Source: JANRKN01 sp033763435
GTDB lineage: Bacteria; Planctomycetota; Phycisphaerae; Phycisphaerales; UBA1924
Assembly: GCA_033763435.1 (NCBI GenBank)
Contig: JANRKN010000142.1
Span: 1 to 33,430, forward strand
Direction: 5' to 3'
DNA: 33,430 nucleotides
The position numbers and the translations under genes are program-made. The notes below the pieces were generated by a model. The model ran no database searches and was not told the DNA's origin. It worked only from the letters and a program-made list of their open reading frames with translations. This document shows positions 15,239 to 24,638 of the stretch, one piece after another; within the stretch, counting starts at the first letter, position 1; every line of letters starts with the position of its first letter.

Positions 15239-16630
15239 ATGAGTACGCCCACAAGCCCAACACCGCCCTCGAACGCACCCGGTGCAGCGCCCGTTGCAGC
15301 GCCGAGCCCGCCCGCGGGCAAGGGCGAGGTCCGCGCCTGGGCGCTTTACGACCTTGCGAATCAGTCCTTCACGCTGCTCATCAACACACTGCTGTTTCCG
15401 ATCTACTTCAAGCTCGTGATCGTTCCCGCCGCCTCGGGGCAAGTCGGCGCAGGCAGCGCGAGCACGCAGGGCGAATCGCTCTGGGGGCTGCTCGTCGCGG
15501 GTTCGCTGCTGATCGTCGCGTTCGGCTCGCCGCTCGTCGGCGCGTGGGCGGACATCCACGCGGGCAAAAAGTTCGCGATGACCGTGTCGACGATCATCTG
15601 CATCTCGGGCACACTGGGGCTTGCGTTTGTGCCGCCGGGCTCGATCGCGCTGGCCGCGGGCGTGTACATCCTTGCCGCGGTCGCGTTTGCCTTCGGCGAG
15701 AACTTCCTCGCCTCGTTCCTCCCCGAAATCAGCGACCGCCGATCAATCGCGCGTATCTCGGCCTTCGGCTGGACGATGGGCTATGCCGGCGCGCTCGCGC
15801 TGCTCATTCTCACCGCCGCGGGCATGGCGCTGTTCAAGACCTCCGACCCCGCGTCCTGGCGCCCCTACTTCATCTTCGCGGGCCTCTGGTACCTCGTGAT
15901 GGCGCTGCCGTGCCTGGTCCTGCTGCGCGAGCGCGCAAAGCCCACCGCGCTCCCGCCGGGCGTTGGGCTCGTGCGCTCGGTGCACCAGCGCATGATGGCC
16001 TCGATCCGCACCGCCTCGAGCAACGTCCAGTTGCTTCGCTTCCTCGGCGTGTTCTTCGTGTACGCGATGGGTGTGCAGACGTTCATCTTCTTTGCCGCGA
16101 TCCTGGCCGAAAGTTTTGGCTTCCGCGGCACGCGCCTGGTCCTCTTCCTCCTCCCCACCACGATCACCGCGGGCGTGGGCGCGGCGCTCGCGCCGATGCT
16201 CCAGCGTCGGCTCGGACATCGCTCGACGATCCACATCTTCCTGGGCGTCTGGCTCGCGACGTGCATCGGCCTGCTCTGGCTCACGCGCGCGACGGCCGCG
16301 AACCCCGGCTCGCACGCCTGGCTCCTCTGGACCGTCGCCGCGTTCATGGGCCTTGCGCTCGGCGGGATCGGCACCGCGTCGCGCGCGATCGTCGGCGCAT
16401 TCACGCCCCCCGCCCGCACCGCCGAGGTCTTCGGGCTCTGGGGCCTCGTCTATCGCCTCGCGGCGGTCGTCGGCGTCGGCGCGTTCGGGCTCGTGCGCTC
16501 CGCGAGCGCGCAGGGCGCCGTCTGGATGCTTGTCGGCTTCTTTGCCGCAGCGGCGCTGTTGCTGCTGCTCGTCTCAGAATCCAAGGGCCTGCGTGAATCC
16601 CGCCCCGGATCGGCCAACGATCGACCGTGA
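15239..16630 (+). CDS. MFS transporter, UMF1/Atg22-like family
   Basis: This is a 463-residue membrane protein with about 12 hydrophobic segments. After a Pro/Ala-rich cytoplasmic N-terminus of about 30 residues comes WALYDLANQSF (34-44), the hallmark opening of the UMF1/Atg22-like branch of the major facilitator superfamily. GAWADIHAGKK corresponds to the conserved MFS loop 2-3 motif, and FGENFLASFLPEISD with RISAFGWTMGYAGAL is also typical. The substrate is unknown; eukaryotic Atg22 exports amino acids from the vacuole, which is not evidence for function here. It starts 24 bases after the tRNA and overlaps the next transporter by GTGA. The two MFS genes are therefore likely translated together, perhaps from a transcript that begins at the tRNA promoter. 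Confidence 0.85.
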   Translation: MSTPTSPTPPSNAPGAAPVAAPSPPAGKGEVRAWALYDLANQSFTLLINTLLFPIYFKLVIVPAASGQVGAGSASTQGESLWGLLVAGSLLIVAFGSPLVGAWADIHAGKKFAMTVSTIICISGTLGLAFVPPGSIALAAGVYILAAVAFAFGENFLASFLPEISDRRSIARISAFGWTMGYAGALALLILTAAGMALFKTSDPASWRPYFIFAGLWYLVMALPCLVLLRERAKPTALPPGVGLVRSVHQRMMASIRTASSNVQLLRFLGVFFVYAMGVQTFIFFAAILAESFGFRGTRLVLFLLPTTITAGVGAALAPMLQRRLGHRSTIHIFLGVWLATCIGLLWLTRATAANPGSHAWLLWTVAAFMGLALGGIGTASRAIVGAFTPPARTAEVFGLWGLVYRLAAVVGVGAFGLVRSASAQGAVWMLVGFFAAAALLLLLVSESKGLRESRPGSANDRP

Positions 16631-17946
16631 CCAGCCCCGCGCCAGCACACTCTCCTTCGACTGGCCTCCACTCGCCCTTCCCGGGCGCACGCGCCTCGCT
16701 CGCGCTGCTGCTGGGCATCAACCTGCTGAACTATCTCGACCGCTACGTGCTCTCGGCCGTCGAGCCGCTGATCAGAGCCGAGTTCTTCGCCAAGGACGAC
16801 GCGACCGCCAACACCAAGATGGGCCTCCTCGCGACCGCGTTCATGGTCACGTACATGGCGGCGGCGCCCGTCTTCGGCTGGCTCGCCGACCGCATGCGCC
16901 GATGGCTCCTGATCTCGATCGGCGTCGCCGTCTGGTCGCTCGCCTCGGGCGGTTCGGGCCTGGCGATGAGCTTCTCAGCGCTGTTGCTCCTGCGCATCGC
17001 CGTAGGCATCGGTGAAGCGGCCTACGGCCCCAGCGCCCCCGCGCTCATCAGCGATATGTACCCCGTCGAGCGCCGGGGCACGGTCCTGAGCTGGTTCTAC
17101 GTCGCGATCCCCGTGGGTTCGGCGCTGGGCTTCGTGCTCGGGGGCGCGGTCGCGCAGGCCTTCACCTGGCATTGGGCCTTCCTCATCACTGCGCCGCCCG
17201 GACTGCTGCTGGCGTTCTTGTGCCTCTTCCGCAAGGAACCTCCCCGCGGCGGAGCCGACGCGAGCGCCCAGCACCGCCGCGCGGGCCTGCGCGATTACCT
17301 CGGGCTGCTCCGCATCCCCTCGTACACCCTCGGCGTCGCGGGCATGACCGCCTTCACCTTCGCCCTCGGCGGAATCTCCTTCTGGATGCCCACCTATGTC
17401 CACGAACACCGAGGCCAGCCCGACCTCGCCCACGTCAACCTCATCTTCGGAGGCATCACCGTCGTCGCAGGCCTCACCGCCACGCTCGCCGGCGGCTGGC
17501 TCGCCGACCGTCTCCGTGCGCGCCTGCCCGGCTCCTACTTCCTGGTCTCGGCCGGGGGCATGGTCCTGGGCCTGCCGCTGTTCCTTGCCACGCTCTACCT
17601 CCCCTTCCCCGCCGCGTGGTTTGCCATGGCCGGCGCGATCTTCTGCCTGTTCCTCAATACGGGCCCCTCCAACACCGCCCTGCTCAACGTCACGCACCCC
17701 TCGGTGCGCGCCACGGCCTTTGCGCTCTCGATCTTCGTCATCCACGCCCTGGGCGACGCGATCAGCCCCCCGATCATCGGCGCGATCACCGACGCCACGC
17801 GCTCCGATGCCGCCCCCAAGGGCAGCATGACCACCGCGTTTCTCGTGATGGCGTTCATGATGGCGCTGTCCGCGGCGCTCTGGTTCATCGCCGCCCGCTT
17901 CCTCGAGCGCGACACTCAGCGCGCACCGACGCGGCTGGAGCCCTGA
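16627..17946 (+). CDS. MFS transporter, spinster-like
   Basis: This is a 439-residue integral membrane protein with about 12 segments. INLLNYLDRYVLSAVEPLI at the start of helix 1 is the typical spinster-type MFS opening. FGWLADRMRRW is the loop 2-3 motif, and IAVGIGEAAYGPSAPALISDMYP matches helix 4-5 of the same group. GNAT- or phosphate-specific signatures are absent and no substrate can be assigned. Homologues in animals move sphingosine 1-phosphate or lysolipids, which does not transfer to bacteria without evidence. The GTG start shares three bases with the TGA stop of the preceding transporter gene, a translational-coupling overlap. The pair may work as separate carriers with related roles. 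Confidence 0.87.
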   Translation: MTSPAPAHSPSTGLHSPFPGARASLALLLGINLLNYLDRYVLSAVEPLIRAEFFAKDDATANTKMGLLATAFMVTYMAAAPVFGWLADRMRRWLLISIGVAVWSLASGGSGLAMSFSALLLLRIAVGIGEAAYGPSAPALISDMYPVERRGTVLSWFYVAIPVGSALGFVLGGAVAQAFTWHWAFLITAPPGLLLAFLCLFRKEPPRGGADASAQHRRAGLRDYLGLLRIPSYTLGVAGMTAFTFALGGISFWMPTYVHEHRGQPDLAHVNLIFGGITVVAGLTATLAGGWLADRLRARLPGSYFLVSAGGMVLGLPLFLATLYLPFPAAWFAMAGAIFCLFLNTGPSNTALLNVTHPSVRATAFALSIFVIHALGDAISPPIIGAITDATRSDAAPKGSMTTAFLVMAFMMALSAALWFIAARFLERDTQRAPTRLEP

Positions 17947-18017
17947 GGCGCCCCCGGGACCGTGAATCGCGAGTTTCTCGGGCCTGCCGCAACTCGCGGA
18001 GCCCGGCCGCCGAAGCC

Positions 18018-18023
18018 TACCTT
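18018..18023 (+). promoter_or_regulatory. -10 element (TACCTT) placing the trpB transcript start at its ATG
   Basis: TACCTT stands 5 bases before the trpB ATG at 18029 and no ribosome-binding site is present. It overlaps an alternative TTG start at 18023, which makes that start unlikely. Confidence 0.45.
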
Positions 18024-18028
18024 TGACT

Positions 18029-19414
<1,386 letters not shown>

Positions 19415-19461
19415 AGGCGCCCGGCCTCGCATCGATTTCTCACATTTCTGCGCGAAACTCT

Positions 19462-19518
19462 GCGGTCGGTCCGACGTATCACCCATCATGGGCGAGAGCC
19501 CGCTGCGCGGTCGGTCCG
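19462..19518 (+). repeat. Pair of 12-base direct repeats upstream of the exported repeat protein
   Basis: GCGGTCGGTCCG occurs exactly at 19462-19473 and again at 19507-19518, 45 bases apart, just before the gene at 19534. A -10-like TATCAC (19477-19482) lies between the copies. They could be operator half-sites or a chance duplication. A second short duplication, CCGACCATG, covers both possible start codons (19528-19536 and 19543-19551). Confidence 0.5.
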
Positions 19519-19533
19519 CGCACACACCCGACC

Positions 19534-21651
19534 ATGTCCCGTCCGACCATGACCTCGCCCGCCCTTCATCCCCGCCTGCTCGCAGCCGCGGCCCTTGCGG
19601 CGGTCTCGATCGCGCTCGCTGCGCCGATGGCCTCCGCGCGCTCGGGTGGAAACACGCCGCTCGCGCTGCGTCAGCCGACCTCTCCCGAGCGCCTCTGGTC
19701 GATCGTGCGTGACACCACGCTCGCCGACGCCGACCGCACCGCCGCCGCCGAGGCGCTGCTCGCCCTCGCGCCCGAGACGCCCGGCCTGCCCGCGCTCGAG
19801 CTTCTGTCAGCCGAGCTTTCACCCCCGTCGCCCGGGGCGCTGCCGATGCTCCGCTCGCTCGCCCGCGCAACCGACCCACCCGCACGGCTGTGGCCGGCGC
19901 TCTCGCGCCTTGCCAACGAGCGGATCGCCTCGGCCTCACTCCGCGCCGAACCACTCACACCCGCAGGTCCGGCGCCGACGCCCTTGGTTCTGAGCGCGGT
20001 GTCGTCGTTCCGGACCCCCGAAGCGGCGCGAACACTCATCCAGGCGCTCGACCCGGCCGCGCCTTGGTCGCTGCGTGCCTCGGCTCACGAATCGCTCGTG
20101 CGGCTCTCTGGGCGTGACGACCTCCCGCCGCAGGCTGACGCCTGGCGCGGATGGCTCGAACCACTGCAGGCCTCCGGGCCCGAGGCGTGGTCGCGGGAGC
20201 TTGCGCGAGCCCAGGCTGCACGCGCCGACCGGCTCGTGCAGCAGCGGACGGACGCGGTCTCGCGCCTCGTGCAGACGCTCCGCCGCACGGCCGTGCTCAC
20301 CCCCCCCGAGGACCGTTCCAAGCTCATCGTCTCGCTGCTCACCGACGGCAGCGACGAGGTCCGCCGGCTGGGCGTCGACCTCGCGCTCCGCGAACTCTCC
20401 GACACCCGCCCGCTCGACGCGACCGTCGCCGCCGAGACGCTGAAGCTTCTTTCGCACGAGTCGCCCTCGACTCGCGAGGCGGGCGCGATGCTGCTCGCTC
20501 AGCTCAACCCGCCCGAGGCCCCGCGCGCGGTCGCCGAGGCGCTGGAGCACGAGACTGATCCGCGCGCCGCGGCCGCGCTGCTCGCAGCGTCGATCCGCTG
20601 GGCCGAAAGCGCATTCATCGCGCCTTCACTCCGGTGGCTCGCCCCGGGCCCGACCTCGACGGCTCCCAGCCGCGCCGCCGCCGCCGAGTCGCTCTGGTCG
20701 CTCCTGCGCTCGGGCGTGCTCAATTCGCCCGCGGACCGCGAGAAGACCCTCGCGATCCTCCGCGACTTCCGGACCGCCCAGCTCCCACCCGAGGGCCCGC
20801 GCCTGCTCGCTTCGCTCGGCAACGACGAAGACCGCGCCGCGATCGCCTCGCTCCTGACCAGCGACTCGCCCTCGCTCCGGCTCTCGACCGCGCTGGCGCT
20901 CGTGCCCTATCCCGAGTTTCTGAATCAGTTGCTCTTTGCCGCATCGCGCGACCGGGCGCTGCTCGAACCCGCGACCCGCGGCGTCATCATGACGCGACCG
21001 ACGATCGAGGGTTTTTTGGCGGTCAGCGAGTCCGCCGCGGGCTCTGAAGACGCACGCCAGGCCTCGTGCCTCGCGATCGGGCGCGTGATGCAGGCCTCAG
21101 ATCTGCTGTCGGTCGTTCACCTGCTGGGCCCGAGCGACCCGCTGCACGAATCGCTGCTCGCGCTTCTGGTCGATCGCGACCGAATCCTGTCCGAGCGGTT
21201 TGATCCACGCCAGCTCTCGGCCATTGCCGAGGGAAGCCTCGCCCTTGCGCGCCTCAGGCTCGAGAGCGATCAGCCCGAAGCCGCGCTGCTCGCGCTGGAT
21301 GCCCTTCCGGCAGGCGCGGTGGGAGCCGAGGCGCCCAGCGCCGACATCGCGCCCCTGCCCGCGCCCGTGCGCGACGAGATCGCCCGCCTTCGCGCGATCG
21401 CGCTCCTCCGCCTCAATCAGCCCGAACGCGCCAGCCAGCTCCCCGCGCCTCCCTCGGCGTGGCTTGACGCGATCGAAGCCTCGACCGCGCGGACGTTCGC
21501 CCCGGGCCTGCTCTCGGCCTTCGACGCGCGCTTCCCCGCGACCGACCTCTCCCCCGCCCTGGCCGAGCGCCGGGCGCGCGTGGGCGAGCGGGTGTTCACC
21601 GCGGTCCCGGGCGCCCTCAGCCCCGGCGCAAAGCTCCCCTCCGAGCCGTGA
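19534..21651 (+). CDS. Exported alpha-helical (HEAT-like) repeat protein of unknown function
   Basis: I do not recognise a named family. The protein is 705 residues (700 if the ATG at 19549 is used). It begins with a signal peptide: hydrophobic LLAAAALAAVSIALAAP and a likely cleavage after MASA. The rest is almost entirely helical and Ala/Leu-rich, in repeating two-helix units such as EVRRLGVDLALRELSD, STREAGAMLLAQLNPPEA and DPRAAAALLAASIRW. These are typical of HEAT/PBS-lyase-type repeats and spread over about residues 50-480. A more TPR-like part follows (AEGSLALARLRLESDQPEAALLALDAL). No catalytic motif or transmembrane segment is seen after the signal peptide. A periplasmic scaffold or binding role is plausible but unproven. 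It lies upstream of cdsA on the same strand, with 57 bases between. Confidence 0.75.
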   Translation: MSRPTMTSPALHPRLLAAAALAAVSIALAAPMASARSGGNTPLALRQPTSPERLWSIVRDTTLADADRTAAAEALLALAPETPGLPALELLSAELSPPSPGALPMLRSLARATDPPARLWPALSRLANERIASASLRAEPLTPAGPAPTPLVLSAVSSFRTPEAARTLIQALDPAAPWSLRASAHESLVRLSGRDDLPPQADAWRGWLEPLQASGPEAWSRELARAQAARADRLVQQRTDAVSRLVQTLRRTAVLTPPEDRSKLIVSLLTDGSDEVRRLGVDLALRELSDTRPLDATVAAETLKLLSHESPSTREAGAMLLAQLNPPEAPRAVAEALEHETDPRAAAALLAASIRWAESAFIAPSLRWLAPGPTSTAPSRAAAAESLWSLLRSGVLNSPADREKTLAILRDFRTAQLPPEGPRLLASLGNDEDRAAIASLLTSDSPSLRLSTALALVPYPEFLNQLLFAASRDRALLEPATRGVIMTRPTIEGFLAVSESAAGSEDARQASCLAIGRVMQASDLLSVVHLLGPSDPLHESLLALLVDRDRILSERFDPRQLSAIAEGSLALARLRLESDQPEAALLALDALPAGAVGAEAPSADIAPLPAPVRDEIARLRAIALLRLNQPERASQLPAPPSAWLDAIEASTARTFAPGLLSAFDARFPATDLSPALAERRARVGERVFTAVPGALSPGAKLPSEP

Positions 21652-21694
21652 CGGTCACCCCACGCCCGTCTCGGCATGGGGCGCCAAGTTCCGC

Positions 21695-21700
21695 TATCGT
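21695..21700 (+). promoter_or_regulatory. -10 element (TATCGT) placing the cdsA transcript start at its ATG
   Basis: TATCGT ends 8 bases before the ATG at 21709 and no ribosome site is present. It lies inside the longer frame starting at 21676, which argues for the downstream start. Confidence 0.4.
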
Positions 21701-21708
21701 CTCCTCGC

Positions 21709-22620
21709 ATGTTCAAGCGGCTCGTGCTGGGCCCCATCCTCATCGTCGCGCTCGTCGGCCTCATCTGGCTCGACGACGCCATCGACCGCACCCCCACCCC
21801 CGCCGCGCTCGAGTGGCTCTTCCGCCAGCCCACCTGCCCGCCGGGCGTCATCATCACGGTGGTCATGCTCCCGCTGGCCTTTATGGCCTCGCGAGAGCTC
21901 GCCCGGATCCTGCGCGAAAAAGGCATCATGGCCTCCAAGGGCATCACGTCCCTCGCCTCGATCTCAGGCCTGCTGACGGTCGCGCTCATGCCCGCCGAGC
22001 TCTCGGCGCCCTTGGGCGCGACGATCGTCGGCACCACCGCGACCATCGTCCTCTTTGCCGCCCTTCTCAAGTACTCCGCACACCACAACGTCCAGGGCAC
22101 CGTCGCCGCCGCGGGCGGAACGCTGCTCGCGTTTGTCTACCTCGGGTTGATGTTCGCGTTCGTACTGGCCGTCCGGCGCGACCATTCCGCGTTCGTCCTG
22201 CTCTGGATGCTTGTCTCGATCAAGGCCTGCGACATCGGGGCCTATTTCACGGGCCGGGCGATCGGCCGGCACAAGCTCATCCTGTGGCTCAGCCCCGGCA
22301 AGACATGGGAAGGCCTCGTCGGGGGCGTGCTGACATCCGCCGCGGTTGCCGCGGGGGGCGCGGTGCTTCTCCATCGCTCGGGCGTCGCAAACGTGGGCCC
22401 GTGGTACATCGCCGCGGCCGGGGGATTGGTCTTCGGGCTCGTCGGCCAGGCGGGCGACCTCATCATGTCCCTCTTCAAGCGCGACGCGGGGCGCAAGGAC
22501 TCAGGCTCGTCCATCCCGGGTTTCGGCGGCGTGCTCGACGTCCTCGATTCGCCCCTGCTCGTCGCCCCGGTCGCGTTCTGGTATCTGCATTTGCTCGCCC
22601 AGGCCCCGGCAGCGACCTAG
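21709..22620 (+). CDS. cdsA: Phosphatidate cytidylyltransferase (CDP-diglyceride synthase)
   Basis: This integral membrane enzyme makes CDP-diacylglycerol from phosphatidate and CTP, the branch point of phospholipid synthesis. The 303 residues contain about seven to eight hydrophobic segments. They also contain the conserved SIKACDIGAYFTGRAIGRHKL and LSPGKTWEGLVGG. The C-terminal signature reads SLFKRDAGRKDSGSSIPGFGG then VLDVLDS, with the KR, KD and final D of the family retained. The usual His of PGHGG is Phe and the Arg of the following DR is Val, so the signature is a variant. I used the ATG at 21709 because the preceding residues of the longer frame fall in the promoter. The zinc-ribbon protein gene follows after 53 bases. 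Confidence 0.92.
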   Translation: MFKRLVLGPILIVALVGLIWLDDAIDRTPTPAALEWLFRQPTCPPGVIITVVMLPLAFMASRELARILREKGIMASKGITSLASISGLLTVALMPAELSAPLGATIVGTTATIVLFAALLKYSAHHNVQGTVAAAGGTLLAFVYLGLMFAFVLAVRRDHSAFVLLWMLVSIKACDIGAYFTGRAIGRHKLILWLSPGKTWEGLVGGVLTSAAVAAGGAVLLHRSGVANVGPWYIAAAGGLVFGLVGQAGDLIMSLFKRDAGRKDSGSSIPGFGGVLDVLDSPLLVAPVAFWYLHLLAQAPAAT

Positions 22621-22673
22621 ACTGCTCGATCGGGCTGGCATTTCGCGGCCTTGGCAAGTCGGGAACCCATCGG

Positions 22674-23501
22674 ATGAGCGTGACCACGCATCTGCTCCGC
22701 GTATTCCAGGTTGACAAGCAGCTCCGAGGCCTTCAGTCCAAGCTGCGGGCCGCAGAGCGGTTCCTGAACGATCAGACTTCGCACATCCAAACGATCGACA
22801 CCCGCGTGCAGACGCTGCAGACCCAGCTCCAGCAGCTGCGGGCGCAGGCGGCCAACGCCGAGGGCGAGACCAAGCGCCTGGACGAGAAGATCGAGTCCAT
22901 CCGCTCGCAGATGAACTCGGCGCAGACAAACAAGGAATACAAGGCGTTCCTGACCGAAGTGAACACCTTCAAGGGCGAGCGCGACAAGCACGAGACGACC
23001 GCGCTCGAGGCGATGCAGAAGGCCGAGGAGATCGCCAAGCAGCTCGAGACGCTGGGCGTCCAGCGGACCGAGCGCCAGTCGGTCGCATCGGTCGCGACGG
23101 GCGAGCGTGACAAGCACGCCGCGGAGATCCGCGAGCGCGTCGAGACGCTGACCGCCGAACGCGCGAAGCTCGCGGCCGAAGTGCCGGGCGAGGCGATGAA
23201 GATCCTCGACCAGCTCATCAAGACCCGTGGCGACGAGGCCATGGCGCCCGTCGAAGAGCTCAGCCGCCGCGACCATGAGTTCAACTGCGGCTCGTGCATG
23301 ACGCTGCTGCCGTTCGACCTCGTCAACGGGCTGCTCTCCTCGGATAAGCTCACGCGGTGCGCCTCCTGCGGCTGCGTGCTCTACGTCGAGGACGAACTCA
23401 AGCTTTCGATGCGCGAAAGCCCCAAGGGCTTGAAGACCCCGGCCAAGAAGAAGACCAAGAAGGCCGCGGCAGAGAGCGCGAGCGAACAGACCGCCGAGTA
23501 A
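22674..23501 (+). CDS. Coiled-coil protein with C4 zinc ribbon (COG1579-like)
   Basis: This is a 275-residue soluble protein. Residues of about 5-180 form a long antiparallel coiled coil rich in Gln, Glu, Lys and Arg, with a conserved NKEYKAFLTEV turn near the middle. A zinc ribbon follows with two CxxC pairs, NCGSCMTLLP and RCASCGCVLY, typical of the COG1579/zf-RING_7 family. The last 25 residues are a Lys/Ala-rich tail. The Chlamydia member CT398 has the same architecture and has been linked to sigma-54 and secretion. The biochemical role of the family remains unclear, and nucleic acid binding is only predicted. The ATG at 22674 has a poor ribosome site. A TAGACT overlapping the cdsA stop codon could be its -10 element. 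Confidence 0.85.
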   Translation: MSVTTHLLRVFQVDKQLRGLQSKLRAAERFLNDQTSHIQTIDTRVQTLQTQLQQLRAQAANAEGETKRLDEKIESIRSQMNSAQTNKEYKAFLTEVNTFKGERDKHETTALEAMQKAEEIAKQLETLGVQRTERQSVASVATGERDKHAAEIRERVETLTAERAKLAAEVPGEAMKILDQLIKTRGDEAMAPVEELSRRDHEFNCGSCMTLLPFDLVNGLLSSDKLTRCASCGCVLYVEDELKLSMRESPKGLKTPAKKKTKKAAAESASEQTAE

Positions 23502-23561
23502 TCGGGGCCGGGCCGCGATCAGACTCTAAAATCACAGCGTTTGCCATGCCGACGCTTCGCC

Positions 23562-23580
23562 GTGGGCTCACTGAGCCTAC
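23562..23580. terminator. Hairpin between convergent genes, possible bidirectional terminator
   Basis: GTGGGCTC (23562-23569) and GAGCCTAC (23573-23580) can form an 8-bp stem with one G-U pair and a 3-base loop. It lies in the 176-base gap between the zinc-ribbon gene and accD, which converge. A second hairpin, TGCGCG/CGCGCA (23606-23624), follows. Neither has a proper T-run, so termination is uncertain. The gap also holds a TAAAAT (23527-23532) and a 23-codon frame starting at 23546. Confidence 0.35.
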
Positions 23581-23677
23581 TTACGCGTGCGCTGCGTGGT
23601 GGTTCTGCGCGGCATGATCGCGCAGCCACAGCAGAGGCGCGGCCCGATCGCAACCGTTCAGCTCAATCGTTCCGAGA

Positions 23678-24529
23678 TCACTTGCCGGCGTAGTCGATGA
23701 TGCGCGCCAGCTCCGTCCGCATCTGGCCCCGCGGCACCACGCGATCCACCAGCCCGCTCTTGAGCAGGAACTCCGAGCGCTGGAAGCCCTCGGGCAGCTC
23801 CTGGCGGATCGTCTGCTGGATCACGCGCGGGCCCGCAAAGCCGATCAGCGCGTTGGGCTCGGCGAAGATCACATCGCCCAGCATCGCGAAGCTCGCCGTC
23901 ACGCCGCCCGTGGTCGGGTCGGTCAGCACGCTGATGAACAGCCCCCCCGCGTCGTCGAACCGCGCGAGCGCCGCAGAGGTCTTGGCCATCTGCATCAGCG
24001 AGAGCCCGGCCTCCTGCATGCGCGCGCCGCCCGAGCAGCTCACGATGATCAGCGGCAGGCCCGTCTTCGTCGCGTGCTCGATCGCCCGCGTGATCACCTC
24101 GCCCACCACCGAGCCCATCGACCCCATCATGAACGTCAGGTCGAGGCACACCACCATCGCCTCGCGGCCCTTGATGAAGCACGTCCCTGCCTTCACCGCG
24201 TCACGTGCGCCCGTCTTGATCTGCTCGGCCAGCAGCCGGTCCTTGTACGCCTTCAGATCCTTGAACTTCAGCGGGTCGCCCGGCTCCAAGCCCTGGAACA
24301 TTTCCTGGAACGTGTCCGGGTCTGCGAGCTGCGCGATGCGCTCGGCCGCGCCGATCCGGTGATGGAACTGGCACTCCGGGCAGACGTGCAGATTCGCTTC
24401 GAGATGCCGGCGATAGACCATCTTCGAGCACGACGGGCACCGGAGCCACAGCCCCTCGGGGATCGAGGCCCGCCGCTCGGGGCGAAGCTCGTTCCACGTC
24501 CGGGTGTTCGTCGCAGCGGTCCTGGTCAT
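23678..24529 (-). CDS. accD: Acetyl-CoA carboxylase carboxyltransferase subunit beta
   Basis: AccD pairs with AccA to transfer the carboxyl group from carboxybiotin to acetyl-CoA, giving malonyl-CoA for fatty-acid synthesis. The 283-residue protein begins with the diagnostic four-cysteine zinc ribbon, Cys31-x2-Cys34 and Cys50-x2-Cys53 (RCPSCSKMVYRR, HVCPECQFHHR). The crotonase-fold body includes SGGARMQEAGLSLMQMAKTSAAL, TDPTTGGVTASFAMLGD and FAGPRVIQQT, with the GG loops that form the oxyanion hole. The ATG at 24529 has AAAGGA 7 to 8 bases before it, better than the TTG at 24547. accA is not in the window. The inactive-phosphatase gene lies 109 bases upstream on the same strand. Confidence 0.96.
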   Translation of the reverse strand: MTRTAATNTRTWNELRPERRASIPEGLWLRCPSCSKMVYRRHLEANLHVCPECQFHHRIGAAERIAQLADPDTFQEMFQGLEPGDPLKFKDLKAYKDRLLAEQIKTGARDAVKAGTCFIKGREAMVVCLDLTFMMGSMGSVVGEVITRAIEHATKTGLPLIIVSCSGGARMQEAGLSLMQMAKTSAALARFDDAGGLFISVLTDPTTGGVTASFAMLGDVIFAEPNALIGFAGPRVIQQTIRQELPEGFQRSEFLLKSGLVDRVVPRGQMRTELARIIDYAGK

Positions 24530-24638
24530 GTGCCGTTCCTTTCGCAATCTCCGCTGGGCTTCCTGCCCGCGGTCAAGGTCTCATTCGATCATTCGGAAAA
24601 CACCCACCCGCCCGTTCTACGCGTACCTCGCGGCCTGA

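Noticed and set aside
23546..23617. 23-codon Trp-Trp frame as a trp attenuator
   Set aside because: No trp gene follows it on the plus strand; trpA and trpB both lie upstream, so attenuation of them is not possible.
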